NCBI GenBank assembly: GCA_029279945.1
Contig: JAJUHK010000001.1
Location: 304,463 to 368,462, forward strand
DNA length: 64,000 nucleotides
Direction of reading: 5' to 3'
From: Pseudidiomarina indica
GTDB lineage: Bacteria > Pseudomonadota > Gammaproteobacteria > Enterobacterales > Alteromonadaceae
Shown here in pieces: positions 28,499 to 38,160 of the stretch. The notes beneath the pieces were generated by a model. That model was not told the origin of the DNA, did no database searches, and saw only the letters and a list, made by a program, of their open reading frames with translations. Positions within the stretch are counted from its first letter, which is position 1. Every line of letters starts with the position of its first letter. The translations under genes were made by a program, and so were the position numbers.

Positions 28499-31105
28499 AT
28501 GACGTTAACCGCCCCACCTGAATGGCCTAAGCCAATCCAACTCAGTACGGGGCGGCATTGCCTTGAACGTTATGAACACTGGGTTGATACTGCTTTTCCC
28601 ACCATTGCTATCGAGCACCTGCTGAGCCATCGTGCCCAGTTTATTGATCAACTGCTACAACAGCTCTGGCAACAATGTGCATTATCTGATATCGATATTT
28701 GTCTGATTGCTGTGGGTGGATATGGGCGCGGCAGCCTGTTTCCACAATCAGATATTGATCTGCTTTTTTTACATGCCCACCCTCTGTCACCAAAGCAACA
28801 ACAACAAATTCACCAGTTTGTGCAGTTATTATGGGATTTACGCTTAGATGTGGGCCAAAGCGTCCGTACCCCCGCACAATGTATCGAGCAGGCAACGCTA
28901 GATGTAACCGTTGCGACCAGTCTGTTAGAACAGCGATTCTTATGTGGTGATCAGTATCTCGCTGATCATTTTCAAGAGCTCCTGTTACAGCAATATCCGT
29001 GGTCAAGTGCTGAGTTTTATCGCGCCAAATACGAAGAACAACAAGCGCGCCATCAGCGCTACCATGGCACTGCCTACAACCTTGAACCCAATGTTAAGAG
29101 TAATCCGGGTGGATTACGCGATATTCAAACCATTCGCTGGATTGCACAGCGCCACTTTCATACTCAACATGACGAGCACTTAGTTCAGCAAGGCTTTATC
29201 ACCGCAGCGGAACGCCTTGAATTAAAAGAGTATGAGCAATTACTAAGCCACATCCGCTTCGCGTTACATCTGGAAACTAAGCGCAAAGAAGAACGCTTGC
29301 TGTTCGAATATCAACCAGCCGTGGCTGCACGCCTGGGTTATGGTGAGCCGGGTAAACGCGCCGTTGAAGCCATGATGAAAGATTACTTTAATGCCGTGGT
29401 GGGAGTAACTGAACTCAATGACATGTTATTGCAGTTCTTCGACCAAAGTATTTTAGCGAATACGCCAGCGACACCACGCCCGCTGACGACAGAGTTTATG
29501 CAGCTAGGACATTTACTCGCTGTTCGTGATAACCAGGTGTTTAACCAACCTATAAACTTTTTACGCTGTATGTTGGTGGTAGCAGATAACCCCGAGATTC
29601 AACAACTACAAGCACAGACCTTACGACAATTACGACATGCCCGTCGACAATTAGCTGCGCCTCTCAGCCACGATCCACAGTGCCGTGATTTATTTATGCA
29701 GTTATTACGTCACCCCCATGGCTGCGGCACCGCTTTTAAGCTGCTACATCAGCATCAAATCTTGGCGCACTATTTGCCGCAATGGCAACAAATTGTCGGG
29801 CAAATGCAGTTTGATCTATTCCACGCTTATACTGTTGATGAGCATACCTATCGTCTGGTTCGTAACCTGTATCGATACAACCATCCTGACTATCAATCTG
29901 AGTTCCCGCTGTGTGCTCAGATCGTCCGCCAAATGGCTAAGCCTGAGTTACTGTATCTCGCTGGTATCTTCCATGATATTGCTAAAGGTCGCGGTGGGGA
30001 TCATTCTGAATTAGGTGCACAAGACGCACTAAACTTCGCACAATTACACCAGCTCGATGAACGTGATGCCGCCTTGGTTGCTTGGCTTGTGCAACATCAC
30101 TTGTTGATGTCGGTAACCGCACAAAAACGTGATATTCACGATCCCAACGTAATTTCTGAATTTGCCACGCAAGTCGGTAACCAAACGTACTTGGATTATT
30201 TGTACTGCCTAACTGTTGCTGATATCCGCGCCACCAATAGTAGTTTGTGGAATAATTGGAAAGCGACGCTGCTGGAGAATCTTTATCTGGCCACCAAACG
30301 CTATCTCACTGAACATAAACCCACTGCTGCTACCGAACTACGCCGCCGGATTCAACAACACCAAGCACACGCTATGGGGTTGTTGCTTAGCTTAGGATTT
30401 ACAGCTCAAACCGTAAATGAATTATGGAGTCGGTTTACTGCTGATTACTTTTTACGTCATCAACCCGAACAAATTGCTTGGCATTCACAACACATCGCCC
30501 AGTTAGAGTCAGATGAACAGTTACCGTTGATCTTAATCGGTGATGAAAATAACCAAGGCACGACAGAATTATTTGTATATCACCGAGAACACGATAACCT
30601 GTTTGCCGATATTGCTGCTGTATTAACCAGTCATGCGTTAAGTATTCACGATGCTCAAATTCTCGCTACTCGAGATGGTTATGTCATGGATACCTTCGTG
30701 GTGTTACAAGAAAATGGCCAACCATTGACAGATGCACGCCGTATTGAAGCCTTGAAACAGCAACTTTATGACGTGCTGCGCAAGCGTGTGACAGCACCAT
30801 ATGGACAACGTCGCCTCCCCCGCCGATTACGCAATTTCCAAGTGCCTACTCGTGTTGAGTTCTTGAGTGAGCGTAACCCGCGCCGTACCACCTTCGAATT
30901 AACAGCGCTAGACCGTCCTGGCCTCGTTGCCCAAATTGCCAAAGTACTACAAGCATTGGACTTAACCATTCTAGCCGCTAAAATCACCACCGTAGGCGAA
31001 CAAGCAGAAGACTTGTTCATTGTGTCGACACGTCAACATGAAGCATTAACACCAGAGCAAAAACAACAATTACGTGCCAACATTATTGCCGCACTTGATC
31101 ACTAA
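28499..31105 (+). CDS. glnD: Bifunctional PII uridylyltransferase/uridylyl-removing enzyme GlnD
   Basis: The 868-residue nitrogen sensor adds UMP to PII when glutamine is low and removes it when high. Domains in order: nucleotidyltransferase with GGYGRGSLFPQSDID (73-87, catalytic D85 and D87), a central helical region, an HD hydrolase domain with AGIFHDIAKGRGGDHSELGA near 490, then two ACT domains (about 680-760 and 795-868, the second starting RTTFELTALDRPGLVAQIA). All key motifs are intact, so both activities are expected. Three bases separate it from map, and dapD follows after 18. Confidence 0.98.
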   Translation: MTLTAPPEWPKPIQLSTGRHCLERYEHWVDTAFPTIAIEHLLSHRAQFIDQLLQQLWQQCALSDIDICLIAVGGYGRGSLFPQSDIDLLFLHAHPLSPKQQQQIHQFVQLLWDLRLDVGQSVRTPAQCIEQATLDVTVATSLLEQRFLCGDQYLADHFQELLLQQYPWSSAEFYRAKYEEQQARHQRYHGTAYNLEPNVKSNPGGLRDIQTIRWIAQRHFHTQHDEHLVQQGFITAAERLELKEYEQLLSHIRFALHLETKRKEERLLFEYQPAVAARLGYGEPGKRAVEAMMKDYFNAVVGVTELNDMLLQFFDQSILANTPATPRPLTTEFMQLGHLLAVRDNQVFNQPINFLRCMLVVADNPEIQQLQAQTLRQLRHARRQLAAPLSHDPQCRDLFMQLLRHPHGCGTAFKLLHQHQILAHYLPQWQQIVGQMQFDLFHAYTVDEHTYRLVRNLYRYNHPDYQSEFPLCAQIVRQMAKPELLYLAGIFHDIAKGRGGDHSELGAQDALNFAQLHQLDERDAALVAWLVQHHLLMSVTAQKRDIHDPNVISEFATQVGNQTYLDYLYCLTVADIRATNSSLWNNWKATLLENLYLATKRYLTEHKPTAATELRRRIQQHQAHAMGLLLSLGFTAQTVNELWSRFTADYFLRHQPEQIAWHSQHIAQLESDEQLPLILIGDENNQGTTELFVYHREHDNLFADIAAVLTSHALSIHDAQILATRDGYVMDTFVVLQENGQPLTDARRIEALKQQLYDVLRKRVTAPYGQRRLPRRLRNFQVPTRVEFLSERNPRRTTFELTALDRPGLVAQIAKVLQALDLTILAAKITTVGEQAEDLFIVSTRQHEALTPEQKQQLRANIIAALDH

Positions 31106-31123
31106 GTAGTTATAGGAAACATC

Positions 31124-31948
31124 ATGAGTACTATCCAACAACGTATTGAAGCAGCTTTCGAAGCTCGTGCTAGCATTACTCCAAGCCAAGTGCCCGCTGA
31201 ATTACAACGTGATTTAGCTGAGGTCATGCAAAAATTAGACTCCGGTGAATACCGCGTAGCCGAACAACAAAATGGTCATTGGATAGTCAATGAATGGCTG
31301 AAGAAAGCCGTTCTGCTTACTTTCCGCACCCAAGACAATCACCTGATGGACGGAGGCGAAACCCGCTTTTTTGATAAAGTGCCGAGTAAATTTGCTGACT
31401 ATGACGAAGCCCGCTTCCGTAGTGAAGGTATGCGTGTGGTGCCACCTGCCATGGTACGTCAAGGTGCTTATATTGGACGCAATGTCGTTCTGATGCCCTC
31501 TTACGTCAATATTGGCGCTTACGTGGGGGATGGTACTATGGTCGATACGTGGGCGACAGTTGGCTCTTGTGCACAGATTGGTCGTAACGTGCACCTATCC
31601 GGCGGAGTTGGTATCGGTGGCGTGTTAGAACCGCTGCAAGCAACACCAACAATTATTGAAGACAATTGCTTTATTGGCGCCCGTTCAGAAATCGTCGAAG
31701 GCGTTGTTGTTGAAGAAGGTGCGGTGATCTCCATGGGTGTCTACATTGGTCAAAGCACTCGGATTTATGATCGTGAAACAGGCGAGATTCACTATGGTCG
31801 TGTGCCTGCTGGCGCGGTTGTCGTACCTGGTTCACTACCAGCTAAAGACGGTAGTCATAGCCTCTACGCAGCGATTATCGTCAAAAAAGTCGACGCGCAA
31901 ACCCGTGCTAAAGTTGGTATCAACGAACTTCTACGTGCGGCGGAATAA
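31124..31948 (+). CDS. dapD: Tetrahydrodipicolinate N-succinyltransferase DapD
   Basis: The 274-residue trimeric left-handed beta-helix enzyme succinylates tetrahydrodipicolinate in lysine and diaminopimelate synthesis. It shows the N-terminal helical domain, then hexapeptide repeats including [20 protein letters not shown] and [20 protein letters not shown], and ends with the usual [17 protein letters not shown]. The start has AGGAAACATC before ATG. Its last 29 bases overlap the convergent truC gene. Confidence 0.98.
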   Translation: MSTIQQRIEAAFEARASITPSQVPAELQRDLAEVMQKLDSGEYRVAEQQNGHWIVNEWLKKAVLLTFRTQDNHLMDGGETRFFDKVPSKFADYDEARFRSEGMRVVPPAMVRQGAYIGRNVVLMPSYVNIGAYVGDGTMVDTWATVGSCAQIGRNVHLSGGVGIGGVLEPLQATPTIIEDNCFIGARSEIVEGVVVEEGAVISMGVYIGQSTRIYDRETGEIHYGRVPAGAVVVPGSLPAKDGSHSLYAAIIVKKVDAQTRAKVGINELLRAAE

Positions 31949-32669
31949 CCCTCTGAAATACGTACAATAAATCAGCAGGGATCGGCAGTTTAATATGAAC
32001 TGCCGCCTGCGTGTGAGGATGCATAAACTTTAATCCAGTCGCTGCGAGCAGCAATCGCTGCAAACCAAACTGCTCCCGAAAAAACCGATTATGTCGGCCA
32101 TCACCATGCCGCGTATCACCGATAATTGGGTGACGCAAATGTGCCATATGTCGCCGTAGTTGATGTTTACGTCCAGTCAGTGGGGTTAATTCCATCAGTG
32201 TATAACGTGCGCTGGAATAACGTTTACCTACCGCAAAGGGAAGTTCTACTTGGTCAATACAACGATAACGTGTTACGGCGTCTTGTGCTGCTTTATTTTG
32301 GTCGGCTTGAGCATCAGCAATCTTGTCCAATTCTTCCTGCAATGGATAGTCAAGCTCACCATCACCGAGATATCCACGCACCACCGCATGGTAGGTTTTT
32401 TCCACCTTGCGCTCACTAAATAAAGTCGTCATTAGTCGGGCGCTATCTGGATCTTTCGCAAACAATAAGATGCCAGAGGTGGGGCGATCAAGTCGATGCA
32501 CGGGATACACTCGTTGCTTAATTTGATCCCGCACGCGTTGCAGCGCAAATTCGTGCGCGTCGCGGGCAATCCAGCTGCGATGTACAAGTAGCCCACTGGG
32601 CTTATCGACAGCAACAAAATAATCGTCCTGATACAGGATCGGTAAAGGTTCAGCGTAACTAGAGGTCAT
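31920..32669 (-). CDS. truC: tRNA pseudouridine(65) synthase TruC
   Basis: This RluA-family synthase of about 249 residues modifies uridine 65 of certain tRNAs. It starts with the family block [20 protein letters not shown] and has the catalytic aspartate motif [17 protein letters not shown] and the binding motif [21 protein letters not shown] chose the ATG at 32669 over a GTG at 32690, because homologues begin here. The start overlaps the yqcC stop by 11 bases, the same yqcC-truC pair as E. coli. Its end overlaps dapD convergently. Confidence 0.93.
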   Translation of the reverse strand: MTSSYAEPLPILYQDDYFVAVDKPSGLLVHRSWIARDAHEFALQRVRDQIKQRVYPVHRLDRPTSGILLFAKDPDSARLMTTLFSERKVEKTYHAVVRGYLGDGELDYPLQEELDKIADAQADQNKAAQDAVTRYRCIDQVELPFAVGKRYSSARYTLMELTPLTGRKHQLRRHMAHLRHPIIGDTRHGDGRHNRFFREQFGLQRLLLAATGLKFMHPHTQAAVHIKLPIPADLLYVFQRVIPPHVEVR

Positions 32670-33003
32670 TGGCGAGAGGATCAGTACCACTGAGCAAGAG
32701 GTCGAACTCGCGCAAACTAGCGATTAAGCCATCATGTTGCTCTAATTGATCACGATATACATGGGTTGCCATCGGGCTTACAGCAATATTTTGCGGGAGT
32801 GGATGTTCGCCATCTAATATGGCCCACATCCGTGGGATCATAATAAATTGCAGCCACTGATGAAAATCAAGTGTGTCCATCGCAAATGGTTCGGCACTCT
32901 CCAACGCTTGTGCAGGTGGATAATGCGTTTGCCATAACCCCAAACAGTTCAGTTCAGCTTCAATACGCTCTAATAAACGAGCAGCACGTTGTCGTTGGTC
33001 CAT
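32659..33003 (-). CDS. yqcC: YqcC family protein (DUF446)
   Basis: This 114-residue all-helical protein of unknown function matches YqcC by its central block FAMDTLDFHQWLQFIMIPRM and by position before truC. The ATG at 33003 is preferred over GTG at 33015, because a perfect GGAGG ribosome site lies within the extension, 5 bases before the ATG. It contains no membrane or catalytic motif. The overlap with truC suggests a role tied to tRNA modification, which is only contextual. Confidence 0.9.
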   Translation of the reverse strand: MDQRQRAARLLERIEAELNCLGLWQTHYPPAQALESAEPFAMDTLDFHQWLQFIMIPRMWAILDGEHPLPQNIAVSPMATHVYRDQLEQHDGLIASLREFDLLLSGTDPLANDL

Positions 33004-33053
33004 GACTACCTCCACGACTTATTTTAGTTATAATAATACCATCATTAAGCAAA

Positions 33054-34100
33054 ATGGCACATGTTGCAAGTTTCATGACTATAACCAATCTCGCCGAACT
33101 ATTGCACAGTAGTAATAGTGATTATCTAATTTACGATCTTGGCCGTATTGTCCAACCCATTTCAGCATCAGAATTCACTGAAATCTGCGCCCAACAATGC
33201 CCCTACCCATATCCATTACAGCACCACGCGTGGTTTGCCGTAGTGTTTTGGGCAGCACAACAGCAGGACGTCGATCCCTTTATATGGTTTTTGAAAATGC
33301 CGGTGGACGAGCGTGGCTTACTCAGCCACATCGCGCAGCAAGAATATATGGCTCAAATTTTGGCGCTGCTTGGCCAACAACTCACTCATGCGTTAACTGA
33401 CGAGCAAACACAACAACTCCAACAGTCTCCTTATTTATTTACCCCAGCGGAGGCAAAACGAGCGGCGTTGCATGCCAAACTCACTCTTCGTTGGCAGCGT
33501 GAACCGTCACCTTTTTATGACCGTGCCCGCGCTGAACTTGAACACCCTACCAGCGATGGTTGGCAATACCTTGGTGTACAAGGCATTCACGATGTAATCG
33601 CACGGCTGCTTCCACAAGAAGAAATAACCAAGACCATAGCAGCAAACTTTGCTAACTATCCTGAACCTTTACAGAATGCAGTCGCGGAAGCATTTGAACA
33701 CAGCATTCCAGCGCCGAGCGTGGTTGAACAATTGCAACCATTAATTCAGCATGGCACAGGTATCAGCCGTTTGAATGCATTACGTGCGTTAACCGGGGGG
33801 GCTAGTGAGCCTACCATTGCGGCGAGTTGGGAAGCGCGTTTAGACCAAGCGAGCGTGGATGAGTTAATCGTCATTGCTGCACGTCATTGGCCTGCGCTAG
33901 CAGCATCGAGTCAGCGCTTGGAGCGTTACCTCGTGCAAGTAGCAAAACAGGATAATCCAGCACTCTTTGCCGGATTGGTACGGGATTTGCTGCAGTTACC
34001 ATGTACGCGAGCATATACCCTCAGCCTGCTCCAACGTAATGATCTACCTGCTGTATTGTACTTAGCTTGGCAGCAGTTTATCCAAACCCATAGCGCTTGA
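33054..34100 (+). CDS. DUF3549 family protein
   Basis: The 348-residue (or 341 from the ATG at 33075) soluble protein matches the DUF3549 family of marine gammaproteobacteria. Recognisable blocks are LIYDLGRIVQPISASEF near 25-41, CPYPYPLQHHAWFAVVFW and PFIWFLKMPVDERGLL. The second half is helical and repetitive, resembling HEAT-like repeats. No function is known to me. It is divergent from yqcC-truC; a TATAAT at 33029-33034 may serve it. It is followed by a perfect palindrome that likely ends transcription. Confidence 0.8.
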   Translation: MAHVASFMTITNLAELLHSSNSDYLIYDLGRIVQPISASEFTEICAQQCPYPYPLQHHAWFAVVFWAAQQQDVDPFIWFLKMPVDERGLLSHIAQQEYMAQILALLGQQLTHALTDEQTQQLQQSPYLFTPAEAKRAALHAKLTLRWQREPSPFYDRARAELEHPTSDGWQYLGVQGIHDVIARLLPQEEITKTIAANFANYPEPLQNAVAEAFEHSIPAPSVVEQLQPLIQHGTGISRLNALRALTGGASEPTIAASWEARLDQASVDELIVIAARHWPALAASSQRLERYLVQVAKQDNPALFAGLVRDLLQLPCTRAYTLSLLQRNDLPAVLYLAWQQFIQTHSA

Positions 34101-34103
34101 TAG

Positions 34104-34127
34104 TCAGCGCCAGTTAACTGGCGCTGA
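34104..34127. terminator. Perfect 24-base palindrome between convergent genes
   Basis: TCAGCGCCAGTT AACTGGCGCTGA (34104-34127) is perfectly self-complementary. It lies 3 bases after the DUF3549 stop and 17 bases from the end of the convergent DUF962 gene, the place of a bidirectional terminator. It lacks a T run on the plus strand. Its GCCAGTTA core is shared with the hairpin at 4506-4538. Confidence 0.6.
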
Positions 34128-34144
34128 TGTTGGGGAACAATAAA

Positions 34145-34495
34145 TTATTTTGCTTTCGTTGCCGCCGGACCTGCCTTAGGTAGGTTCGGCCCTACTTTAA
34201 TACCCACCAAGCTCAACAGGAACTGGCCATACATGACCCAGTCACCAAGCAATGAATACAACGGGTACTTGAAGGTCGCTGGTTTATTTTGTTCAAACAC
34301 AAAATGACCGAACCACGCAAACCCATACCCGAGCACCGGTATTAACCATAACCACGCCCACTGCTGGGTTACGCACGCATAACCAAGCACGGCAAGCACC
34401 AAAGTACTGCCGATATAATGCAGTGCTCGGCAGCGCCGATCCGAGTGTTCTGCCAAGTAATAAGGGTAGAATTCAGCAAAGTTATTAAATTGCAT
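34145..34495 (-). CDS. DUF962 membrane protein, Mpo1-like
   Basis: The 116-residue protein has the DUF962 pattern: an N-terminal YLAEHSDRRCRALHYIGS, two or three membrane segments (about 27-42, 46-64 and 86-98), the motif GHFVFEQNKPATFKYPLYSL, and a short alanine/lysine tail. Eukaryotic Mpo1 of this family is an iron(II) dioxygenase that shortens 2-hydroxy fatty acids. Histidines at the expected places (LHY, GHF) are present, but enzymatic activity here is inference. The start overlaps the stop of the upstream acetyltransferase gene by 11 bases. Confidence 0.85.
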   Translation of the reverse strand: MQFNNFAEFYPYYLAEHSDRRCRALHYIGSTLVLAVLGYACVTQQWAWLWLIPVLGYGFAWFGHFVFEQNKPATFKYPLYSLLGDWVMYGQFLLSLVGIKVGPNLPKAGPAATKAK

Positions 34496-35147
34496 GCTTC
34501 ACCTCATTCGCCTGTTCTCTCGGTTGAAATAACAATTGACCACGGATATTCCCTACTTCGAGTTCAGTGATGGTTTGATAACCATGTTGCTTGAACAAAT
34601 TAAGAAATCCTGGATGGGTAACATATACTGCCAGCCCACGTGAGTTGGGTGATTCTTCCATCGCGGTTTGTGCGGCTCGTACTAACAAATCACCCCAACC
34701 TTGTTGTTGATAACGTGGGCTAACCGCTAAAAACGCCAGCATATGGAAATCATCGCCGCCTATCGCTGCTTGAATCAGACGCTCTTTTTCCAATAATTGT
34801 TTCGTACTGACATAGCCAGCAGTAAGTAACATTTTTAACCGCCATTGCCAGTATTTACCGGGGCCAAAACTTTTACCGGGTTGGGTCAAGCAGGCGACTC
34901 CAATGACTGAATCGCCATCGAATACGCCAAACATGGGCTGCTGTGCTTCCCAAAAAGCCATCAGTTCTTCGCGAATAGCAGCTCGCAATCGTTGCTCATA
35001 GTCGGCTTTATCCGCTTGAAAGATCGACATAAACAAGGCATCGTCGTAATACGCTTGATAGAGCAGCGACGCAGCCATTTTTAAATCTTCGGCAACCAAG
35101 TAAGTGAGCTGTCCTTCACGTAATTGAGCGGGATTAATTGTTGTCAT
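34485..35147 (-). CDS. GNAT family N-acetyltransferase
   Basis: The 220-residue protein is a Gcn5-related acetyltransferase. The acetyl-CoA-binding segment is visible as LAFLAVSPRYQQQGWGDLLV near 145-164 (the R/Q-x-x-G-x-G/A motif), followed by VYVTHPGFLNLFKQHGYQ. The N-terminal half is unremarkable. The substrate cannot be predicted. It overlaps the DUF962 gene by 11 bases, so the two are co-expressed. The start at 35147 has TAAGGAC upstream. Confidence 0.82.
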   Translation of the reverse strand: MTTINPAQLREGQLTYLVAEDLKMAASLLYQAYYDDALFMSIFQADKADYEQRLRAAIREELMAFWEAQQPMFGVFDGDSVIGVACLTQPGKSFGPGKYWQWRLKMLLTAGYVSTKQLLEKERLIQAAIGGDDFHMLAFLAVSPRYQQQGWGDLLVRAAQTAMEESPNSRGLAVYVTHPGFLNLFKQHGYQTITELEVGNIRGQLLFQPREQANEVKHAI

Positions 35148-35263
35148 GGAATGTCCTTACTATTCCTTTGAATAGACCGTTTCCGGTGCATGAAACCATG
35201 CTCTGGATAATTTACAACCACTTTCAAATTACTTGATCCAAAACAAATATGCTACTATTGCGT

Positions 35264-35827
35264 TTATTCGTTGATGGTCAGGTTCACAACTCGCGGCGTT
35301 AAGTTGCGCAGAAACTCGGCTAACGAAGGAGCCAGAATTTCATGTTGTGGTCGCCCGACGAACTCCAAGCCGACGTTGCCAGTGTCATTATCCACGCTAA
35401 TCAACAAATCATCTGATTCCTCAGCTAAACCAATAAAACAGGTTAACGGCTGACGTAACCGCCGTTTCATTAAGACATGGCCGGCCAAGTTAGCTTGTAA
35501 GCGCTGACCATCCTCAGCGCAATAATTTTGTAATAGTAACAGTGGATGATCGGCGTACGAAGCATATAAATCAGCTGCGTACCAACGTCCATAATAGGTT
35601 TCCAGATCAGCATGGAAAGGCTGTTCTAATGCATGAGCAAGATCGTGAAACTGTAGTTCAGCAGACTGCCGTACTGGTTGCCACTCAACCCAGTCATCCT
35701 GTAGGACAGTTCGATAAATTGGAGCTTGCCATTCATCTTGGTGTTCCGTGACTAATGGAACCTGAGCCGCAGCATAGGCAGCCAAATAGCGGTCAATAAA
35801 ATTATCAAGCTCGGTTGCTAATAACAT
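35264..35827 (-). CDS. syd: SecY-interacting protein Syd
   Basis: The 187-residue acidic cytoplasmic protein matches Syd, which binds the SecY translocon and may proofread its assembly. Family blocks are QFHDLAHALEQPFHADLETY, YYGRWYAADLYASYAD and FIGLAEESDDLLISVDNDTG. It is divergent from queF, the same pairing as in E. coli (syd and queF neighbours). Length is close to E. coli Syd (181). Confidence 0.95.
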   Translation of the reverse strand: MLLATELDNFIDRYLAAYAAAQVPLVTEHQDEWQAPIYRTVLQDDWVEWQPVRQSAELQFHDLAHALEQPFHADLETYYGRWYAADLYASYADHPLLLLQNYCAEDGQRLQANLAGHVLMKRRLRQPLTCFIGLAEESDDLLISVDNDTGNVGLEFVGRPQHEILAPSLAEFLRNLTPRVVNLTINE

Positions 35828-35922
35828 AACATTGCCTTAAATGTGTTTTTCTGGTAACTCTCGCGCAGCACAGCTACAATGCTCTGCTGCATTGAATAAA
35901 GTAGTGTAACAGGTAATCAAAT

Positions 35923-36756
35923 TTGAAGAACCCAACTCTTGATCATTTAAACTTAGGACAACCCACCGTATATCCTCATCAGTACGATGCCTCATTATTG
36001 CAGGCCGTTCCACGGCAATTAAATCGTACTCCAATTGGTCTACCAGAGGGACAACCACTCCCGTTTACAGGGGATGATATCTGGCACGGTTATGAACTAT
36101 CGTGGTTAAATAGTTGTGGGCTACCGCAGGTGGCTGTCGCCGAATTTCGGGTTCCTTGTATGAGCCCAAACCTCATTGAATCTAAGTCGTTTAAACTATA
36201 TCTTAATAGCTACAACGACTCTCGTTGGCCGAGCTGGGAACAAGTTCAGCACCAACTCACCGAAGATCTATCGGCTTGTGCAGGGGCACCGGTAACCGTA
36301 ATACTCAGTACCTTAGCACAAGCTCAACGCCAAAGTTTTGGTGAGTTACCCGGCCAATGCCTTGATCAGCAAGACTTAGCCATAGATTGTTATCACTATA
36401 ACCCGGATTTATTGCAGTTAAGATCCACGAACATGGTGAGCGAGACCTTACACAGTCACCTGTTGAAATCAAACTGCTTGATTACCAATCAACCGGACTG
36501 GGGATCGGTACTAATACGATATCAAGGTCCGGCCATTGATCACGCAGCTTTATTGCGCTACATAGTGTCATTTCGTCATCATAATGAATTTCACGAGCAG
36601 TGCGTTGAGCGGATCTATATGGATATTAAAACGCGACTCAAACCGAGCGAGTTAACGGTATACGCACGTTATACACGCCGTGGGGGGCTCGATATCAATC
36701 CATTTCGTTCTGACTTCGAGCCAACGCCACAATCTGCCCGGTTGTGTCGCCAGTAG
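35923..36756 (+). CDS. queF: NADPH-dependent 7-cyano-7-deazaguanine reductase QueF
   Basis: The 277-residue YqcD-type bimodular tunnel-fold enzyme reduces preQ0 to preQ1 in queuosine synthesis. The substrate/NADPH motif [16 protein letters not shown] is at 84-99 and the catalytic cysteine is C185 in [15 protein letters not shown]. The start must be the TTG at 35923: an in-frame TAA lies 9 bases upstream and the next codons match the family N-terminus. AGG about 9 bases before it may serve as ribosome site. ppnN follows after 23 bases. Confidence 0.95.
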   Translation: MKNPTLDHLNLGQPTVYPHQYDASLLQAVPRQLNRTPIGLPEGQPLPFTGDDIWHGYELSWLNSCGLPQVAVAEFRVPCMSPNLIESKSFKLYLNSYNDSRWPSWEQVQHQLTEDLSACAGAPVTVILSTLAQAQRQSFGELPGQCLDQQDLAIDCYHYNPDLLQLRSTNMVSETLHSHLLKSNCLITNQPDWGSVLIRYQGPAIDHAALLRYIVSFRHHNEFHEQCVERIYMDIKTRLKPSELTVYARYTRRGGLDINPFRSDFEPTPQSARLCRQ

Positions 36757-36779
36757 TGAATGATATAAAAGGAAAGTTT

Positions 36780-38135
36780 ATGAAATTTACAATCGCGCCA
36801 CGTGGCAGCATGAGTTTACTCTCGCAGCTTGAAATTAATCGTCTCAAACAAAGTAACGATGAAGTCCTCTATCGGCTATTCCGTAACTGCTGTCTGGCGG
36901 TATTAAACGCTGGCAGTACCACAGATAGCAGCGCAGAAATTTTCGAAAAGTATCACGATTTTGATGTCAACGTATTGCGCTGTGAACGGGGGGTTATGCT
37001 TGAACTTATCAACCCACCGGCAGATGCTTTCGTTGATGGCAAACTTATTGTTGGTATGCAAGAACTGGTCGAAGCAGTTCTCCGCGATATTTTATACACC
37101 GGTGAACGTTATAACGCACAAACATTAGACTCTGCCGATACGCACACCCTTACCCATGTGGTATTTGATATTTTACGCAACGCCCAAGTGGTACAGCCAA
37201 GCTTAGACCCTAACGTGATTGTCTGTTGGGGCGGCCACTCCATTAGCGAAGTTGAATACAAGTACACGAAAGAAGTAGGTTACCAACTCGGATTACGAGG
37301 CTTAAATATTTGTACCGGTTGTGGTCCTGGCGCCATGAAAGGCCCAATGAAGGGAGCGACCATTGGTCATGCGAAGCAACGGATCACCGATGTGCGCTAT
37401 ATAGGTCTGACCGAACCCGGTATTATCGCAGCAGAACCACCAAACCCTATCGTCAATGAATTGGTGATCATGCCCGATATTGAAAAGCGTTTGGAAGCAT
37501 TCGTACGTTGCGCTCATGGTATTGTTATTTTCCCAGGTGGCGCAGGAACTGCAGAAGAGTTGCTGTACATTCTGGGCATCCTCATGCACCCCAATAACGC
37601 ACGTCAAGTATATCCAATTGTGCTGACTGGTCCAGAAGGTAGTCGTGGTTACTTTGAAGCAATTGACGATTTCATTATTGCCACCTTAGGTGAAGAAGCC
37701 CGTAAACTCTATGAGATCATTATCGCTGATCCAGTTTCCGTCGCCCGGAAAATGACACAAGGGACTGCCGCAGTGAAGGAGTATCGGCACGAAACAGGTG
37801 ATTCTTATTGCTTTAATTGGACCTTGTTTATTGAGGAAGCATTTCAGCGGCCATTTGTGCCCAACCATGACAATGTGCGTAACCTCAACTTGCACTATAA
37901 TCAAGAACCGCAAGCATTAGCGGCAAATCTGCGCCGCGCATTCTCGGCTATCGTTGCGGGCAACGTAAAAGATGATGGTATTCGCGCTATCCGTCAGCAT
38001 GGGGTCTTCGAAATCCATGGCGATTCATCCTTGATGAAGAAATTGGACGTATTGTTACAGGCGTTCGTCGATCAAGGACGAATGAAACTCCCTGGTTCAG
38101 TGTATCATCCGTGTTACCGCGTCGTGACCGATTGA
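36780..38135 (+). CDS. ppnN: Pyrimidine/purine nucleotide 5'-monophosphate nucleosidase PpnN
   Basis: The 451-residue protein is a LOG-family nucleosidase (E. coli YgdH) that releases the base from nucleoside monophosphates and is regulated by (p)ppGpp. The DUF4478 N-terminus, the catalytic blocks CTGCGPGAMKGPMKGA and FPGGAGTAEELLYILG, and the DUF3412 C-terminus are present. The ATG at 36780 is chosen over an upstream frame start at 36744 because AAAGGAAAG lies just before it and homologues start MKFTIAPRGSM. It follows queF as in E. coli. Confidence 0.95.
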   Translation: MKFTIAPRGSMSLLSQLEINRLKQSNDEVLYRLFRNCCLAVLNAGSTTDSSAEIFEKYHDFDVNVLRCERGVMLELINPPADAFVDGKLIVGMQELVEAVLRDILYTGERYNAQTLDSADTHTLTHVVFDILRNAQVVQPSLDPNVIVCWGGHSISEVEYKYTKEVGYQLGLRGLNICTGCGPGAMKGPMKGATIGHAKQRITDVRYIGLTEPGIIAAEPPNPIVNELVIMPDIEKRLEAFVRCAHGIVIFPGGAGTAEELLYILGILMHPNNARQVYPIVLTGPEGSRGYFEAIDDFIIATLGEEARKLYEIIIADPVSVARKMTQGTAAVKEYRHETGDSYCFNWTLFIEEAFQRPFVPNHDNVRNLNLHYNQEPQALAANLRRAFSAIVAGNVKDDGIRAIRQHGVFEIHGDSSLMKKLDVLLQAFVDQGRMKLPGSVYHPCYRVVTD

Positions 38136-38160
38136 TCTGTGATGAAGGAGGCACTTGTCC

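Noticed and set aside
35161..35263. GCATG-GTTT-CATGC inverted repeat upstream of the GNAT gene as an operator or terminator
   Set aside because: The stem is short, has no T run, and no regulator or second copy supports it.
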